Shown: positions 1-9,810, numbered from the stretch's first letter. The stretch: DNA of 64,000 bases from Acinetobacter schindleri CIP 107287 (GCF_000368625.1 NZ_KB849576.1:372001-436000); one strand, 5' to 3'. A program made the numbers and translations. The notes: a model not told the origin generated them from the letters alone.

Positions 1-21
1 AATATCTTTAGGATGTAAACC

Positions 22-828
22 TTGATCGACCTACTCAAATCAGGGTTTGAATTTTCTTATAAGGCAGCATCGGCTGCCTTATTTGGGATATTACTCCTGC
101 TGGCTTTTGCTTTTAGCGCTTCAATGGGGAGTGAACTGTTTTACGGCTTCTACCGTTATGACTATCTTCTATTTTATGCTCTGGTGATTCAGGTCATTCT
201 ATTGTATGCCAAATTAGAATCCTGGGCAGAAGCCAGAGTCATTGCGCTATTTCATATTCTGGCGATGGTGATGGAAATTTTTCTGACTCATCCAGCGATT
301 GCTTCCTGGCATTATCCACAACCCGCCATTTTCAAGATCTTAACCGTCCCGTTGTTTGCAGGCTTTATGTATTCAGCTGTAGGCAGTTTTTTTGCGCGTT
401 CATTACGTCTGTTTCAGGTCTCTTTTAATCACTTGCCTGATTTTGCCAATATGATGGCACTGGCCGTGTTGTCCTATATTAACTTCATGAGCAAGTTCTT
501 TATTCCAGACTATCGTATTCTTCTTTTTATCTGGAGCGCGCTGATCTTCTGGAAAACTCAAATCCGCTTTCAGCTGAACCGGCATTCCTTTCAGTTGCCG
601 ATGTTACCGGTCCTGGCTTTACTGGCTTTTATTATCTGGATTGCAGAGAATATCAGTACCTTTTACCAGATCTGGCTCTATCCAAGTCAGGTAGAAAAAT
701 GGCATATGGTCGGCTGGGCAAAATTAGGTTCCTGGTACTTGTTATTATTGCTCAGTCTGGTTCTGGTTATGAAGATTTTAGGGGTGCGTGATTCTAGAGG
801 AAATTGGCAGTTGAAAGCTTCTTCATAA
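22..828 (+). CDS. DUF817 family integral membrane protein
   Basis: 268-residue, strongly hydrophobic protein with about seven or eight predicted membrane segments, so it is an inner-membrane protein of unknown function. The family-like landmarks visible are YRYDYLLFYALVIQ, an LESWAE segment, VPLFAGFMYSAVGSF and the FIIWIAENISTF stretch near the C-terminus, which fit DUF817 (COG3739). The start is a TTG at 22 with an AGGA box at 10-13. An in-frame stop at 16-18 excludes an earlier start, and the first ATG (123) would remove the first membrane segment. No partner genes or catalytic residues suggest a biochemical role. Confidence 0.8.
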   Translation: MIDLLKSGFEFSYKAASAALFGILLLLAFAFSASMGSELFYGFYRYDYLLFYALVIQVILLYAKLESWAEARVIALFHILAMVMEIFLTHPAIASWHYPQPAIFKILTVPLFAGFMYSAVGSFFARSLRLFQVSFNHLPDFANMMALAVLSYINFMSKFFIPDYRILLFIWSALIFWKTQIRFQLNRHSFQLPMLPVLALLAFIIWIAENISTFYQIWLYPSQVEKWHMVGWAKLGSWYLLLLLSLVLVMKILGVRDSRGNWQLKASS

Positions 829-966
829 AATTAATGTTTTCTTTGGTTAACATGGACGTTTTTGACATTGCGTATCGATCAGCTTCCAGCTAATCTGCTT
901 AATGTGTAATATAAATTACATAATTATATCAATAACAAAGATGCAGAGAATAACCGGAGAATAAGT

Positions 967-1437
967 ATGTTGAAAAAAATTATGCTCGCAGCAGTATTAG
1001 CGACTGGTTCGAGCCTGGCGATGGCTGACAATGATGTTGGTTGTGGTGTCGGTAGTCAGGTGTGGGCAGGTCAGTCAGGCATTATTCCTAAACTGCTTGC
1101 TGGTACTACAAACGTTCTGTTTACTAACCAATGGCTAGGGATTACTTTCGGTACCTTGGGTTGTAGCCAGGGAGGAACAGTCACTGCACAAGTTGTGACA
1201 TTTACCAATGAAAATGCGGAAGCATTGGCACGCGATATGGCTGTTGGTGAAGGTGAAAGCCTGAATGTACTGGCAGAATTGCTGAATATTAAATCTGAAG
1301 ATAAAGCACGCTTCTTTATTTTATCCAAGCAGAATTTCTCTGAAATCTATTCAGAAGAAAATCAAAATACTTTACAGGTTTTGAGCTCATTACAAAACGT
1401 GATGGCTAAAGATGAAGTGTTAAAATCTTACATCTAA
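967..1437 (+). CDS. DUF3015 family secreted protein
   Basis: 156 residues. A classical Sec signal peptide (KK, hydrophobic core, AMA-DN cleavage at about residue 20) precedes the mature start DNDVGCGVGSQVWAGQSG. The motif block with TTNVLFTNQWLGITFGTLGC is typical of DUF3015 proteins of gamma-proteobacteria. Two cysteines in the first 50 mature residues could form a periplasmic disulfide. It is probably periplasmic or surface-associated, with no known activity. A GGAGA ribosome site precedes the ATG, and the gene is monocistronic with its own terminator (1449-1473). Confidence 0.8.
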   Translation: MLKKIMLAAVLATGSSLAMADNDVGCGVGSQVWAGQSGIIPKLLAGTTNVLFTNQWLGITFGTLGCSQGGTVTAQVVTFTNENAEALARDMAVGEGESLNVLAELLNIKSEDKARFFILSKQNFSEIYSEENQNTLQVLSSLQNVMAKDEVLKSYI

Positions 1438-1448
1438 CGGATCCTTAA

Positions 1449-1473
1449 AAAACCCTGCTACTGGCAGGGTTTT
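1449..1473 (+). terminator. Rho-independent terminator after DUF3015 gene
   Basis: Perfect 10-bp stem AAAACCCTGC / GCAGGGTTTT with a 5-base loop and a short T-run, 11 bases after the stop codon. Confidence 0.85.
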
Positions 1474-1509
1474 CTTATGACTATAAAAACCCAAGAATAC
1501 GTTGACTGA

Positions 1510-3396
1510 ATGAAATATGCCTTTTTAATCATAGCTTTGCTATCGAGTCCCATAAGTTTTGCTACGACCATTTCCCCAGATATTCAGCCTTATCTTGATC
1601 AGGCGGTACAGAAGCAGCTGTTTAAGGCGGAAACCTGGCAGCGTTTAATGTATGCCAATAGCAAAGGACAGAGTGAGGTCAGCTACTCTGGTTATTTTCT
1701 GGCGGAGCAGGGAGGAAGTAACCTGCAACAGGAAATGCAGCAGAATATACAGGCATTATTTTTAGCAGCTGCCCCCAACCAGTCCGTGCGCTGCAAGTTT
1801 CCCGCACGTAGTCACTGGCTCATGCAGCAGTTAAATATCTCTGAGCAGCAATTGCCTGAGCTAAGTTGCCCTGATCTTGAACGCTGGATTGGGGAGGTTA
1901 AGCCTTACAAAGCTACCCTGATTTATGCGACAGATTTTATGGGGAATCCGAGCTCAATGTTTGGGCATACTTTGCTGCGTCTGGACCCTAAAGACCAGCA
2001 GGAACTGAAGCTGATTTCTTATGCAGTCAATTATGCAGCGACCGTAGACAGTAATGATAACTGGTCCTTTGCCTGGAAAGGCCTAACCGGACAATATCCG
2101 GGTGAATATTCACTGATGCCTTATTATCGTAAGGTCAAAGAATATGGCGATTTTGAAAGCCGGGATTTATGGGAATATGAACTTAATCTGACGCCCGAAG
2201 AAACTACTTTTCTGGTACAGCATCTGTGGGAAATGCAACAGGTCAATTTCCCTTATTATTTTATTAATGATAATTGTTCATATCGTCTCTTAGGTCTGCT
2301 CGAATTAGTCCGACCTGGACTGAATCTGCAAAAACAGTTCGGTACGACCGCTATTCCGGTAGAAACCCTAAAAGTTGTAGAGCAGCAGGGGCTGATTCGG
2401 GAAAAGATCTATCGACCAGCCCTCGAAACCCAGTTGCTGGCTCAATCTCGCCAGCATGGTAAAGTTCTGGCAAAAACTGCACATCAGGTCGCTTATGCAG
2501 AAACTGCTAGTATGTCTGAGATCTTGCACAACTATCCTGCTGAAGATCAGGCCAAGATACTGGAAATGGCTTATGATCATTTATATCTGGATTTTCTGCG
2601 TCAGGAAGTAGATGAAGCATTTGCCCAACCAGGCTTTCGCAAGTTATTGGGATTAAGAAGCCAGCTGGCCATAGAGAAACAGCGTCAGCAGCCAGAAACT
2701 CCAAAAGTAGATCCGACACAAAGCCATCATGCACGTAATTTCGTATTTAAGGCTGGACAGGTACAGGATCAAACCACGATTCAGTTAGGTTTGCGTCAGG
2801 CTTATCATGATTTGATGGATCCACAAGGCGGATTACGCACAGGTACTCAATTATTATTTCTCGATGGTGCGCTGCAATACCGTGATGATCGTATAAAACT
2901 GGAACATCTGGACCTGTTAACAGTTAATTCTTATAACCCGATTCATGCATTTAAGGTTCCGTTGTCTTGGGGCTTTAATCTGGGCTGGAAACAGGAAGCG
3001 CTTGACCGGGAAGGAGGGTTCAGTACTGAGCAGCAGCATGGTGTAGCCAATTTTCAGGTACAGGGTGGCTATAGCTGGGCTAATGCCGAACGTGAACATC
3101 TATGTTATGTGCAATTACAAACGCATGTGCAGGCTGGTAAAGCACTTGATGATGGCTGGCGTGCAGGCCTGGGACCAACCGCAGGCTGTCAGAATATCTG
3201 GACGGACCGAATTAACAGTCTGGTACAGATAGAGCTCCCTTATTGGCATGACAGTCAGCAATGGATGCTCAACCTGAATACAGAACTGCAATATAGCCTA
3301 AATATGCAAAATGCCATTCGGATTGGATGGCAATACCAGCAGCAGGGGAGTCTGGACTGGCAGGCATTGAATTTACACTATATTCGTTATTTTTAA
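1510..3396 (+). CDS. DUF4105 (Lnb-type N-terminal domain) envelope protein
   Basis: 628 residues with an N-terminal signal peptide (MKYAFLIIALLSSPISFA). The central part carries the DUF4105/Lnb periplasmic domain: KATLIYATDFMGNPSSMFGH, LLRLDP, then NDNCSYRLLGLLEL. The Ser/His of SSMFGH and the Cys of NDNCS correspond to the conserved putative catalytic positions of Lnb, the Gram-positive lipoprotein intramolecular acyltransferase. The C-terminal third is rich in alternating aromatic/polar residues and ends in YIRYF, suggesting a beta-barrel or outer-membrane-associated module. Substrate and function in Acinetobacter are unknown. It lies in the same direction as the upstream gene but behind a terminator. 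Confidence 0.7.
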   Translation: MKYAFLIIALLSSPISFATTISPDIQPYLDQAVQKQLFKAETWQRLMYANSKGQSEVSYSGYFLAEQGGSNLQQEMQQNIQALFLAAAPNQSVRCKFPARSHWLMQQLNISEQQLPELSCPDLERWIGEVKPYKATLIYATDFMGNPSSMFGHTLLRLDPKDQQELKLISYAVNYAATVDSNDNWSFAWKGLTGQYPGEYSLMPYYRKVKEYGDFESRDLWEYELNLTPEETTFLVQHLWEMQQVNFPYYFINDNCSYRLLGLLELVRPGLNLQKQFGTTAIPVETLKVVEQQGLIREKIYRPALETQLLAQSRQHGKVLAKTAHQVAYAETASMSEILHNYPAEDQAKILEMAYDHLYLDFLRQEVDEAFAQPGFRKLLGLRSQLAIEKQRQQPETPKVDPTQSHHARNFVFKAGQVQDQTTIQLGLRQAYHDLMDPQGGLRTGTQLLFLDGALQYRDDRIKLEHLDLLTVNSYNPIHAFKVPLSWGFNLGWKQEALDREGGFSTEQQHGVANFQVQGGYSWANAEREHLCYVQLQTHVQAGKALDDGWRAGLGPTAGCQNIWTDRINSLVQIELPYWHDSQQWMLNLNTELQYSLNMQNAIRIGWQYQQQGSLDWQALNLHYIRYF

Positions 3397-3574
3397 GTGA
3401 ATTTTCGAGTAAAATCTCTAAAAGTTGCTGATTTAAATAAAAAATAGAAGTTACAAAGATATAAGGATCTTGTGGCCGATTTAGACGTCGTTTTATCAAA
3501 ATTATGGATGCATGGGATAACGATAGCTTATAAATTTGATATATTGTTCACCTGATTTATTGGGGTGTTTGAGT

Positions 3575-4978
3575 ATGGACAATGAATGTATGGATATGCT
3601 AGCGGGACAGTGGCAGCATATATGCCAAAATTATTCATCAGATGATTTAGTCCATGCCTTCCAGTTTATACAGGATAATGCCCTGATACTGGTGGAAGAG
3701 TTTTATAAAAATATGCTGGTGGAAAAAGAGTCGGCAGAGTTCTTTTCTGACGATCTGATTCAGCAGCGCCTGCGCAACACTTTGCATCAATGGCTGTTAG
3801 AAAGTTTTAGTGTGGGTATTAATAAGCACTATTTACAGGCAGTACAGAAACAGCATACCGTCGGTCATGTCCATGCCCGGGTAGGTATTCCGTCCTGGCT
3901 GATTATGCGTGGTGTGCGTGAAATTGAACGCAAGATATTTGAGCTGTTAGAAGAAGATGATCAGTTGCTGACGCTGACGATCTGTAGCTATCTGGTACAG
4001 GTTATGAGCTTTGCCACTGAAATCATGTGTCGTTCCTATGAGGCAAAAACTGCCAAAAATCAGGAAATCAAGCACAGTTATCGTCTGTTCTCTGCCATGC
4101 AGGATGTTGCAGTACAAAAAGATAAGCAGCGTAGTTGCTTACTCGACTGGGAAAATGAGCTGATGTACAAAGTGTTCTCAGGTCAGGAAACCTTACGTCA
4201 TCCGCTACTGTCCAAATCTGAATTTGGCCTATGGTTTATTCATAAGGCCTCGTATGCATTCACCGGTTCAGATCAGGTTCAGCTAATTATTGAACGCATT
4301 CATCAGGTCGATACGCTAAATCAGATCATTTTAGAATGTCAGGATAAAATAAAAAAACTGAACCTGATTCAGCAGATTCGTGAGCTGAATCGTGAGATTC
4401 AGCATCTGATTGATCAGCTATTTCAGGTGGCAGAATATATTGAATCGGGTAATGATTCCCTGACTCAATTACTCAATCGTCGCTATCTGAATACCATTAT
4501 TTCCCGCGAAATTACTTATTCACGTCAGAACCAGACACCGCTTGCCTTATTGGCGCTGGATGCCGATTTCTTTAAAACCATTAACGACAAATTTGGTCAT
4601 GCGGCGGGTGATCTGGCCCTGAAATTTATTGCGGATGGATTACAGAAATACAGTCAGGGCAGTGACTATGCTTTCCGTGTGGGGGGTGAAGAATTCTTGC
4701 TATTGCTGGTCGATACCGATCAACGCCGTGCCATGAATATTGCAGAAAATATCCGTAAATTTATTGAAGAAGGCATAATCACGACTGCACAGGGTATGCA
4801 GTTCAAGTTTACCGTGAGTATTGGCTGTGTGATTTATGATGGTCATCCAGACTACCAGAAGTTCCTGGATACTGCCGATACAGCTTTATATGCAGCAAAA
4901 AATACTGGTCGTAATCGGGTGTATCTGGCAAAAAATAACCCGGATGCGCGGGTATTGAATACACCATCACTGACCTAA
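3575..4978 (+). CDS. Globin-coupled diguanylate cyclase
   Basis: 467 residues from ATG 3575; a TTG start at 3536 would add 13 unconvincing residues. The N-terminal ~160 residues look like a globin-coupled sensor, with VQKQHTVGHVHARVGIPSWL containing the expected haem-proximal histidine. A middle linker is followed by a C-terminal GGDEF domain (LDADFFKTINDKFGHAAGD, then FRVGGEEFLLLL). The active-site loop is intact as GGEEF, so c-di-GMP synthesis is expected. The inhibitory I-site is absent because the RxxD position reads QGSD. By analogy with DosC it probably senses oxygen, controlling biofilm or motility. Confidence 0.85.
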   Translation: MDNECMDMLAGQWQHICQNYSSDDLVHAFQFIQDNALILVEEFYKNMLVEKESAEFFSDDLIQQRLRNTLHQWLLESFSVGINKHYLQAVQKQHTVGHVHARVGIPSWLIMRGVREIERKIFELLEEDDQLLTLTICSYLVQVMSFATEIMCRSYEAKTAKNQEIKHSYRLFSAMQDVAVQKDKQRSCLLDWENELMYKVFSGQETLRHPLLSKSEFGLWFIHKASYAFTGSDQVQLIIERIHQVDTLNQIILECQDKIKKLNLIQQIRELNREIQHLIDQLFQVAEYIESGNDSLTQLLNRRYLNTIISREITYSRQNQTPLALLALDADFFKTINDKFGHAAGDLALKFIADGLQKYSQGSDYAFRVGGEEFLLLLVDTDQRRAMNIAENIRKFIEEGIITTAQGMQFKFTVSIGCVIYDGHPDYQKFLDTADTALYAAKNTGRNRVYLAKNNPDARVLNTPSLT

Positions 4979-4979
4979 A

Positions 4980-5543
4980 TTATTGATGTGATTGCAGCGA
5001 TTCAATCCAGTCTTTAAATTTCTGTTTTTGCTTAATATATTCGGGATGAAGCTTGGCTTCATCCCATTTTTGTTTAAAGATACGTGCTGCGGCAGCTTTA
5101 ACGGGATCTTCTCGCTGACGAGGTAACTCATCTCTGCCGTGGGCGCCGCTCAATCCTTTTTTGTCATCTGGCACCGGACCGTCATATTTTTTACCGCCTT
5201 TATGATTGGCATAGCGGCGGGCACGGGTATAGCCCATCTGCAAGAATTTACGTGCCATATCCGCACCAATAAAATCTTCTTTTTCCAGATAATCTATAAA
5301 CATGGCATAAATCTTAGTGCTACTTGCTTGAGCCTTCTCTTCATCGGCAAAACGCCAATGTGGCAAAATTTCCGATTTATACGGTTCAACTGAAAGCACG
5401 CCCTGTTCACCACGTCCAATCCGGTACAATTCAGGCCGTTTTCTAAAATCAATTTTTTCAAAATCCAGCGAGTAATCAAAACTGGTCGAAACTACTCGTG
5501 AGGTTTTACGGGGAACATTTTTTGAAACTTTTTTAATCGTCAT
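4980..5543 (-). CDS. DUF4385 domain-containing protein
   Basis: 187 residues, soluble and basic at both ends. The conserved block FDYSLDFEKIDFRKRPELYR, then GRGEQGVLSVEPYKSEILPHW, FIGADMARKFLQMG and YTRARRYANHKGGKKYDG matches what I know of DUF4385. No catalytic motif is evident and the role is unknown. It converges tail-to-tail with the diguanylate cyclase (2-bp gap). An AAGGAG box precedes the start codon on the minus strand. Confidence 0.7.
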   Translation of the reverse strand: MTIKKVSKNVPRKTSRVVSTSFDYSLDFEKIDFRKRPELYRIGRGEQGVLSVEPYKSEILPHWRFADEEKAQASSTKIYAMFIDYLEKEDFIGADMARKFLQMGYTRARRYANHKGGKKYDGPVPDDKKGLSGAHGRDELPRQREDPVKAAAARIFKQKWDEAKLHPEYIKQKQKFKDWIESLQSHQ

Positions 5544-5779
5544 ATTTTCTCCTTATGTATCTATATTTCCCCTATAACCATGAATGCCTGTCTGTATTTT
5601 TGAAGTCCATGAGCTTTCTTAAAATGTATGTATTTTTTATTAAGTGCATATACACAAGCAGATCAATCTGCATAGATGCACAGATGATCAGGAATAATGT
5701 AGGATGGAAGAGTGCTAAAGCGGGTAGTGATGCTGTAATGAATTGTAGAAGTAGAATTTATTTATAGCTTTAAAAAAGA

Positions 5780-5801
5780 AAAACCTGCAAAAGCAGGTTT
5801 T
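5780..5801 (-). terminator. Terminator of the cupin gene
   Basis: Stem AAAACCTGC / GCAGGTTTT with an AAAA loop, overlapping the stop codon of the 5800-6159 gene. In the minus direction it is followed by a T-rich tract. The rest of 5544-5799 shows no supported gene. Confidence 0.8.
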
Positions 5802-6159
5802 AGGCTTCAACTACGACAAAGTATTTTTTGACTGCCTCTACCACTTCAAAAGTACCGACAAAGCCTGGCGGAATAATACCTGCATCACCTGCTTTGATTT
5901 CTACATAACTTTTTTTGTTGGCATCATGCAGGCGAACTGTACCTTCAATGACCGTAAAGAATTCCTGTTTATTCTCAGCAAACACAATATTCCATGCACC
6001 GACTTCGCATTCCCAGATACCGCAATTCATATTGGGATGATCATACAAGCTTTGTGTAGAACGTTTAGGATTGCCAGTGACCAGGCGATCAGGACGGGGA
6101 TAATCAATTGTGGTTTCACTCTGGGTTAAACTGTGACCTGCTAACCAAATCGATGACAT
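5800..6159 (-). CDS. Cupin domain protein (DUF861/cupin_3 type)
   Basis: 119 residues in a single small cupin fold. The sequence has GIWECEVGAWNIVF, EFFTVIEGTVRLHD and a C-terminal GDAGIIPPGFVGTFEVVE, the two cupin beta-motif regions of the cupin_3 type. Metal-binding histidines are poorly conserved, so a catalytic metal site is doubtful. It is cytosolic with unknown substrate. The gene sits alone between two terminators, upstream of nothing obvious. Confidence 0.75.
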   Translation of the reverse strand: MSSIWLAGHSLTQSETTIDYPRPDRLVTGNPKRSTQSLYDHPNMNCGIWECEVGAWNIVFAENKQEFFTVIEGTVRLHDANKKSYVEIKAGDAGIIPPGFVGTFEVVEAVKKYFVVVEA

Positions 6160-6213
6160 GGTGAATCCTCAAGCTAAAGTTATCTGAAATTGAACAAATT
6201 AAAGCACATATAA

Positions 6214-6241
6214 AAAAGCCTCAACAAGTGTCGAGGCTTTT
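6214..6241 (-). terminator. Terminator of folE
   Basis: Inverted repeat AAAAGCCTC / GAGGCTTTT with a 10-base loop, 14 bases beyond the folE stop. A T-run follows in the minus direction. Confidence 0.8.
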
Positions 6242-6254
6242 GAAATCAAAACGA

Positions 6255-6809
6255 TTAGTAAGCTTCAGGTACTGCGCTCAGGAATTCACGACGTTCTTCT
6301 TTATTGGTTTTGAAATCACCCACAAAAGAAACAGTACGTGTCGTTGATTCCTGCTTGCCCACACCACGCATCATCATACACATATGCGCAGAATCAATCA
6401 CCACAGCCACACCACGTGCGCTAGTCACTTCAGCCACTGCTTCTGCAATTTGCTGGGTCAGATTTTCCTGAATCTGTAAGCGACGTGCAAACATTTCAGT
6501 AATACGGGCAAATTTAGACAGACCTAAAACACGGCCTTCTGGCAAATAAGCAATGTGCACACGACCATAAAATGGCAATAAATGGTGTTCACACAGCGAA
6601 TAGAATTCGATATTTTTGACCAAAACCATCTCATGGTTATCAGACGGGAATACCGCATTATTGGTCACTTCTTCCAGAGTCTGGCTATAGCCGGAAGTTA
6701 AATACGAAAACGCTTTCGCAGCACGCACAGGCGTATCTTTGAGACCAGGGCGATTTAAATCTTCACCAACGGCAGTAAGAATGTTTGCGTAGGATTGCTG
6801 CATAGTCAT
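6255..6809 (-). CDS. folE: GTP cyclohydrolase I
   Basis: 184 residues, typical length for FolE. It converts GTP to 7,8-dihydroneopterin triphosphate, the first step of folate biosynthesis, in a homodecameric cytosolic complex. Visible landmarks are [16 protein letters not shown], the zinc/active-site segment [19 protein letters not shown] (Cys73, His76), GLSKFARI and the second zinc ligand region [10 protein letters not shown], followed by STTRTVSF. All key residues are present. The start may be Met1 or Met3. The gene has its own terminator and no folate genes beside it. Confidence 0.95.
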   Translation of the reverse strand: MTMQQSYANILTAVGEDLNRPGLKDTPVRAAKAFSYLTSGYSQTLEEVTNNAVFPSDNHEMVLVKNIEFYSLCEHHLLPFYGRVHIAYLPEGRVLGLSKFARITEMFARRLQIQENLTQQIAEAVAEVTSARGVAVVIDSAHMCMMMRGVGKQESTTRTVSFVGDFKTNKEERREFLSAVPEAY

Positions 6810-6896
6810 ATGACGTATTCACTTACACTGAGATAGAACAAGGACGGCATTGTAGCAGAAAACTATTACATTGCCTTAATTTGGAGTTAATTCCGA

Positions 6897-7580
6897 TTAC
6901 TGTTTGAACTTTGGATTCTTTTCCGCACGCTTGAGCAGAACCAGCACAGCGCCAGTACCGCCCTGGTTTTCAGGTGCGCTGACAAAGGCCAAAACATCAC
7001 GGTGCTGACGCAGCCAGCCATTTACGTAGGTCTTTAAAATGGCTTCCGGACCTTTACCATGTACGATCTTAATCACGTTCTGGTTTTCATCTTTCGCCAT
7101 CTGGATAATTTGCAATACTGCAATACGTGCTTCTTCCACGGTACAGCCGTGCAGATCGACTGCTTCATACCAGCGCAGATTACCGGCTTTCAGGTCTTCA
7201 AAGACTTTGTGCTGGAGGGTCGCAATGCGATAGCTCAGCGCAGCCTGACTTCCGACTGGGTTCAGCATGGCCTGGGTATCAGAAAGGGCAGTTTCATCAG
7301 TCTGCATCGGGCCTTCAGCAGCAGCACGTTTGGCTAGTGTCTGTGCATCCGGTTTTTTCTTGCCGGCTTTTTCGATTTTTGCGATATTGCCATTATCGAT
7401 TTTTTGTACACCCTGCATCTGTTTACGAAACAATTCCAGCTCATCAGCTTGTTCCTGTTCAGGTGTTTTCACCGCAGGTGCTTCAACTTCAACGCGTGGC
7501 TGTGGATTGCTGATCTGTTTTTTAAATTGCTTCAGCAAATTAAACTGATCTTTGGAAAGCGAAGAATCGTGTTTGCTCAT
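6897..7580 (-). CDS. Smr domain protein
   Basis: 227 residues from ATG 7580; the longer reading frame to 7730 starts in AT-rich non-coding sequence. The N-terminal ~120 residues are charged and low in complexity. The C-terminal ~90 residues are an Smr domain: AVDLHGCTVEEARIAVLQ, then VIKIVHGKGP (GKG-type motif) and GGTGAVLVLLK. Smr domains outside MutS2 bind or nick nucleic acids, and some act in ribosome rescue (SmrB), but this protein's substrate is not determinable here. Single gene, minus strand. Confidence 0.85.
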   Translation of the reverse strand: MSKHDSSLSKDQFNLLKQFKKQISNPQPRVEVEAPAVKTPEQEQADELELFRKQMQGVQKIDNGNIAKIEKAGKKKPDAQTLAKRAAAEGPMQTDETALSDTQAMLNPVGSQAALSYRIATLQHKVFEDLKAGNLRWYEAVDLHGCTVEEARIAVLQIIQMAKDENQNVIKIVHGKGPEAILKTYVNGWLRQHRDVLAFVSAPENQGGTGAVLVLLKRAEKNPKFKQ

Positions 7581-7893
7581 AATCAAAAAACATGCAAGAT
7601 GCGAAAATATTGATAAATTATAGTCCTGATTCAAGAAAATGAGAACTGCATTGCGCTCATACTGTTTAGGTATTCTGTTCAAGTGAATATTTAAATGAAA
7701 TTTAAACGTGAATATACAATAAGAGCTCACGTTTATTATTTGATTTTTTAGGTCTTACTGTTCATATAAGCAGAATGTATTTGATTATATCCAGGCTGAT
7801 AGGCTGGATTTTAGAGAGAGATTTTAAGCTGGGGGAGAAGAGAAAAACAGATAAATTAGAAGGTCTAAAAGTTGATTCAGGGAGTGGGAAGAA

Positions 7894-7919
7894 TCAGGGC
7901 AAAACGAATTTTGCCCTGA
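7894..7919. terminator. Perfect inverted repeat downstream of trpC
   Basis: 11-bp perfect arms TCAGGGCAAAA / TTTTGCCCTGA with a 4-base loop, 12 bases after the trpC stop on the minus strand. It is a probable terminator for trpGDC. The remaining interval 7581-7893 shows no gene. Confidence 0.7.
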
Positions 7920-7930
7920 ATTGAAAATTT

Positions 7931-8737
7931 TTATACAGTTTCTGGTTCACCAAACAGGTCGCGGAATGCATGATCCGGACGTGGCTGTTTCATAAAGCTT
8001 TCACCAACCAGAAAGGCATGAATATCATGTTCCTGCATCATCGCGACATCTGCAGGTGTTGCTATACCACTTTCAGTCACCAACAAGCGAGATGGATCGA
8101 GTAACTGTTTTAAACGCAGTGAGGTATTTAAATCAACATCAAAGGTCTTCAAGTTACGGTTATTTACACCCAACAGGCAGCGATCTGAAAGTTTAAGCGC
8201 ACGTTCAAGTTCGGCTTCATCATGCACTTCGACTAAAATATCCAGATTATGCTCAAAAGCAGTCTTCGACATTTCTTCCAGTTGCTGATCAGACAGGCAA
8301 GCCACGATCAGCAAGATACAGTCTGCATGTAAAGCACGCGCTTCAATCACCCCATAAGGATCAATCAGGAAATCTTTACGTAGGGCTGGCAAATCGCAAT
8401 GCGAACGTGCAATCTGAATATTCTCATCAGCACCCTGGAAGAAATCCACATCGGTCAATACGGATAAACATGCAGCGCCTGCATCCTGATACTGTGCGGC
8501 AATTTCCGCTGGATTAAAGTTTTCACGGATAATGCCTTTGGATGGAGATGCTTTCTTGATTTCAGCAATCACCCCCGGGCGCTTAGCCAGCAATGATTGA
8601 GCAAAGCCACGTACAGGTGTGCCAGCTTGAGCCAGCTCTTCAACATCCTTATAACTTTTTTGCTTCAGACGTGCAGCAAATTCTTCTTTTTTCCGGTCTA
8701 CGATCTTACCTAGAATCGTATTTGCGATATCTACCAT
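7931..8737 (-). CDS. trpC: Indole-3-glycerol phosphate synthase
   Basis: 268 residues, a stand-alone TrpC (not fused to TrpF). It closes CdRP to indole-3-glycerol phosphate in tryptophan synthesis. Signature regions are GVIAEIKKASPSKGIIRENF near residue 60, then LRKDFLIDPYGVIEARALHAD, LLGVNNRNLKTF and VTESGIATPADVAMM. Catalytic lysines and the phosphate-binding C-terminal glycine turn are retained. It is the last gene of trpG-trpD-trpC, 20 bp after trpD, and is followed by an inverted-repeat terminator. Confidence 0.97.
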   Translation of the reverse strand: MVDIANTILGKIVDRKKEEFAARLKQKSYKDVEELAQAGTPVRGFAQSLLAKRPGVIAEIKKASPSKGIIRENFNPAEIAAQYQDAGAACLSVLTDVDFFQGADENIQIARSHCDLPALRKDFLIDPYGVIEARALHADCILLIVACLSDQQLEEMSKTAFEHNLDILVEVHDEAELERALKLSDRCLLGVNNRNLKTFDVDLNTSLRLKQLLDPSRLLVTESGIATPADVAMMQEHDIHAFLVGESFMKQPRPDHAFRDLFGEPETV

Positions 8738-8757
8738 GATTAAAAATTCCTGCTGTC

Positions 8758-9807
8758 TTAGATGTCGTATTCTTTGAGCGTATTGCCAAATTCTGCCAAA
8801 ATGCCCATTTTTTCTAGAGCTTGCCCCCCATAAATAATGTCATGGGCAAGAGCAACACCTTGTTTATAGCTGGTGGTTAAACCAGCTACATAGATACCTG
8901 CACCAGCATTAAGCGCCACCATATTTGCGGCTTTCTCACCAATTTCAGATTTCTTTTTGCTTAACGCGTCTTTAATCAGTTTTAAGCTGTCGGCAGCACT
9001 ATCAATGGTTAGACCTGTTAAGGTTTGAGAGGCAATATCGACCTGTTCAGGAATGATTTCCCATTCAGTGATTTCATCATTCTTGAGTTCAGCCACATAA
9101 GTTTTAGATGCTAAACTGATTTCATCTAAACCATCTTGTGAATGCACCACCATGACATGTTCAGCACCGAGTTGCTTAAGCACTTCAGCCATTGGGCGGC
9201 ACAATTCATGCGAGAAGACACCAATGACAAAGCGTTTTACGCCAGCCGGATTTGTAAGCGGCCCAAGCAAGTTAAAAATACTGCGGAAGCCCAATTCACG
9301 ACGTGGACCAGCGGCATATTTCATGGCTTTGTGGTGATTTGGGGCGAATAAAAACCCTACACCAATTTCACGAATGCAACGTTCACTTTGCTCAAGACTC
9401 AGATCAAGGCGAATACCTGCTTGCTCTAGGACATCGGATGAACCGGATTTACCAGATACACCACGACCGCCATGTTTAGCAACAGTTCCCCCTGCAGCCG
9501 CAATCACAAAACTTGAAGCAGTAGAGACGTTAAATAAATTCTGACCATCACCACCTGTACCGACAATGTCGACCAAATATGGCAAATCGCTGACATCAAT
9601 TTTCAGTGCCAATTCACGCATTACACGTGCTGCAGCAGTAATTTCATCGATGCTTTCGCCTTTTAAGCGTAGACCCATCATCAGGGCGCCAATTTGTGCA
9701 TCGGTGGCTTCACCCGACATGATGCAACGCATCACGTCTTCCATTTGTGGCTGAGTCAGGTGAATGTTTTTTGTAATATGGTTTAAAGCTTGTTGAATAT
9801 TCATCAT
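8758..9807 (-). CDS. trpD: Anthranilate phosphoribosyltransferase
   Basis: 349 residues. It transfers phosphoribosyl from PRPP to anthranilate. The PRPP/anthranilate motifs are intact: [49 protein letters not shown] and [11 protein letters not shown]. The start is MMNIQ, so either Met may initiate. It begins 3 bp after the trpG stop, consistent with translational coupling in one trpGDC transcript. Confidence 0.97.
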   Translation of the reverse strand: MMNIQQALNHITKNIHLTQPQMEDVMRCIMSGEATDAQIGALMMGLRLKGESIDEITAAARVMRELALKIDVSDLPYLVDIVGTGGDGQNLFNVSTASSFVIAAAGGTVAKHGGRGVSGKSGSSDVLEQAGIRLDLSLEQSERCIREIGVGFLFAPNHHKAMKYAAGPRRELGFRSIFNLLGPLTNPAGVKRFVIGVFSHELCRPMAEVLKQLGAEHVMVVHSQDGLDEISLASKTYVAELKNDEITEWEIIPEQVDIASQTLTGLTIDSAADSLKLIKDALSKKKSEIGEKAANMVALNAGAGIYVAGLTTSYKQGVALAHDIIYGGQALEKMGILAEFGNTLKEYDI

Positions 9808-9810
9808 TAT

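Noticed and set aside
403..585. Minus-strand ORF inside the DUF817 gene
   Set aside because: Shadow of a well-supported membrane protein on the opposite strand; no ribosome site and unconvincing composition.
5555..5767. 70-codon plus-strand ORF
   Set aside because: Lies in AT-rich intergenic DNA between a divergent promoter region and a terminator; composition (Cys/Ile/Phe/Lys) looks non-coding.
7039..7613. Several plus-strand ORFs opposite the Smr gene
   Set aside because: Shadows of a conserved minus-strand coding region.
7581..7730. N-terminal extension of the Smr protein
   Set aside because: Extra 50 residues are AT-driven (Phe/Ile/Asn/His) and the Smr-type protein normally starts near ATG 7580.
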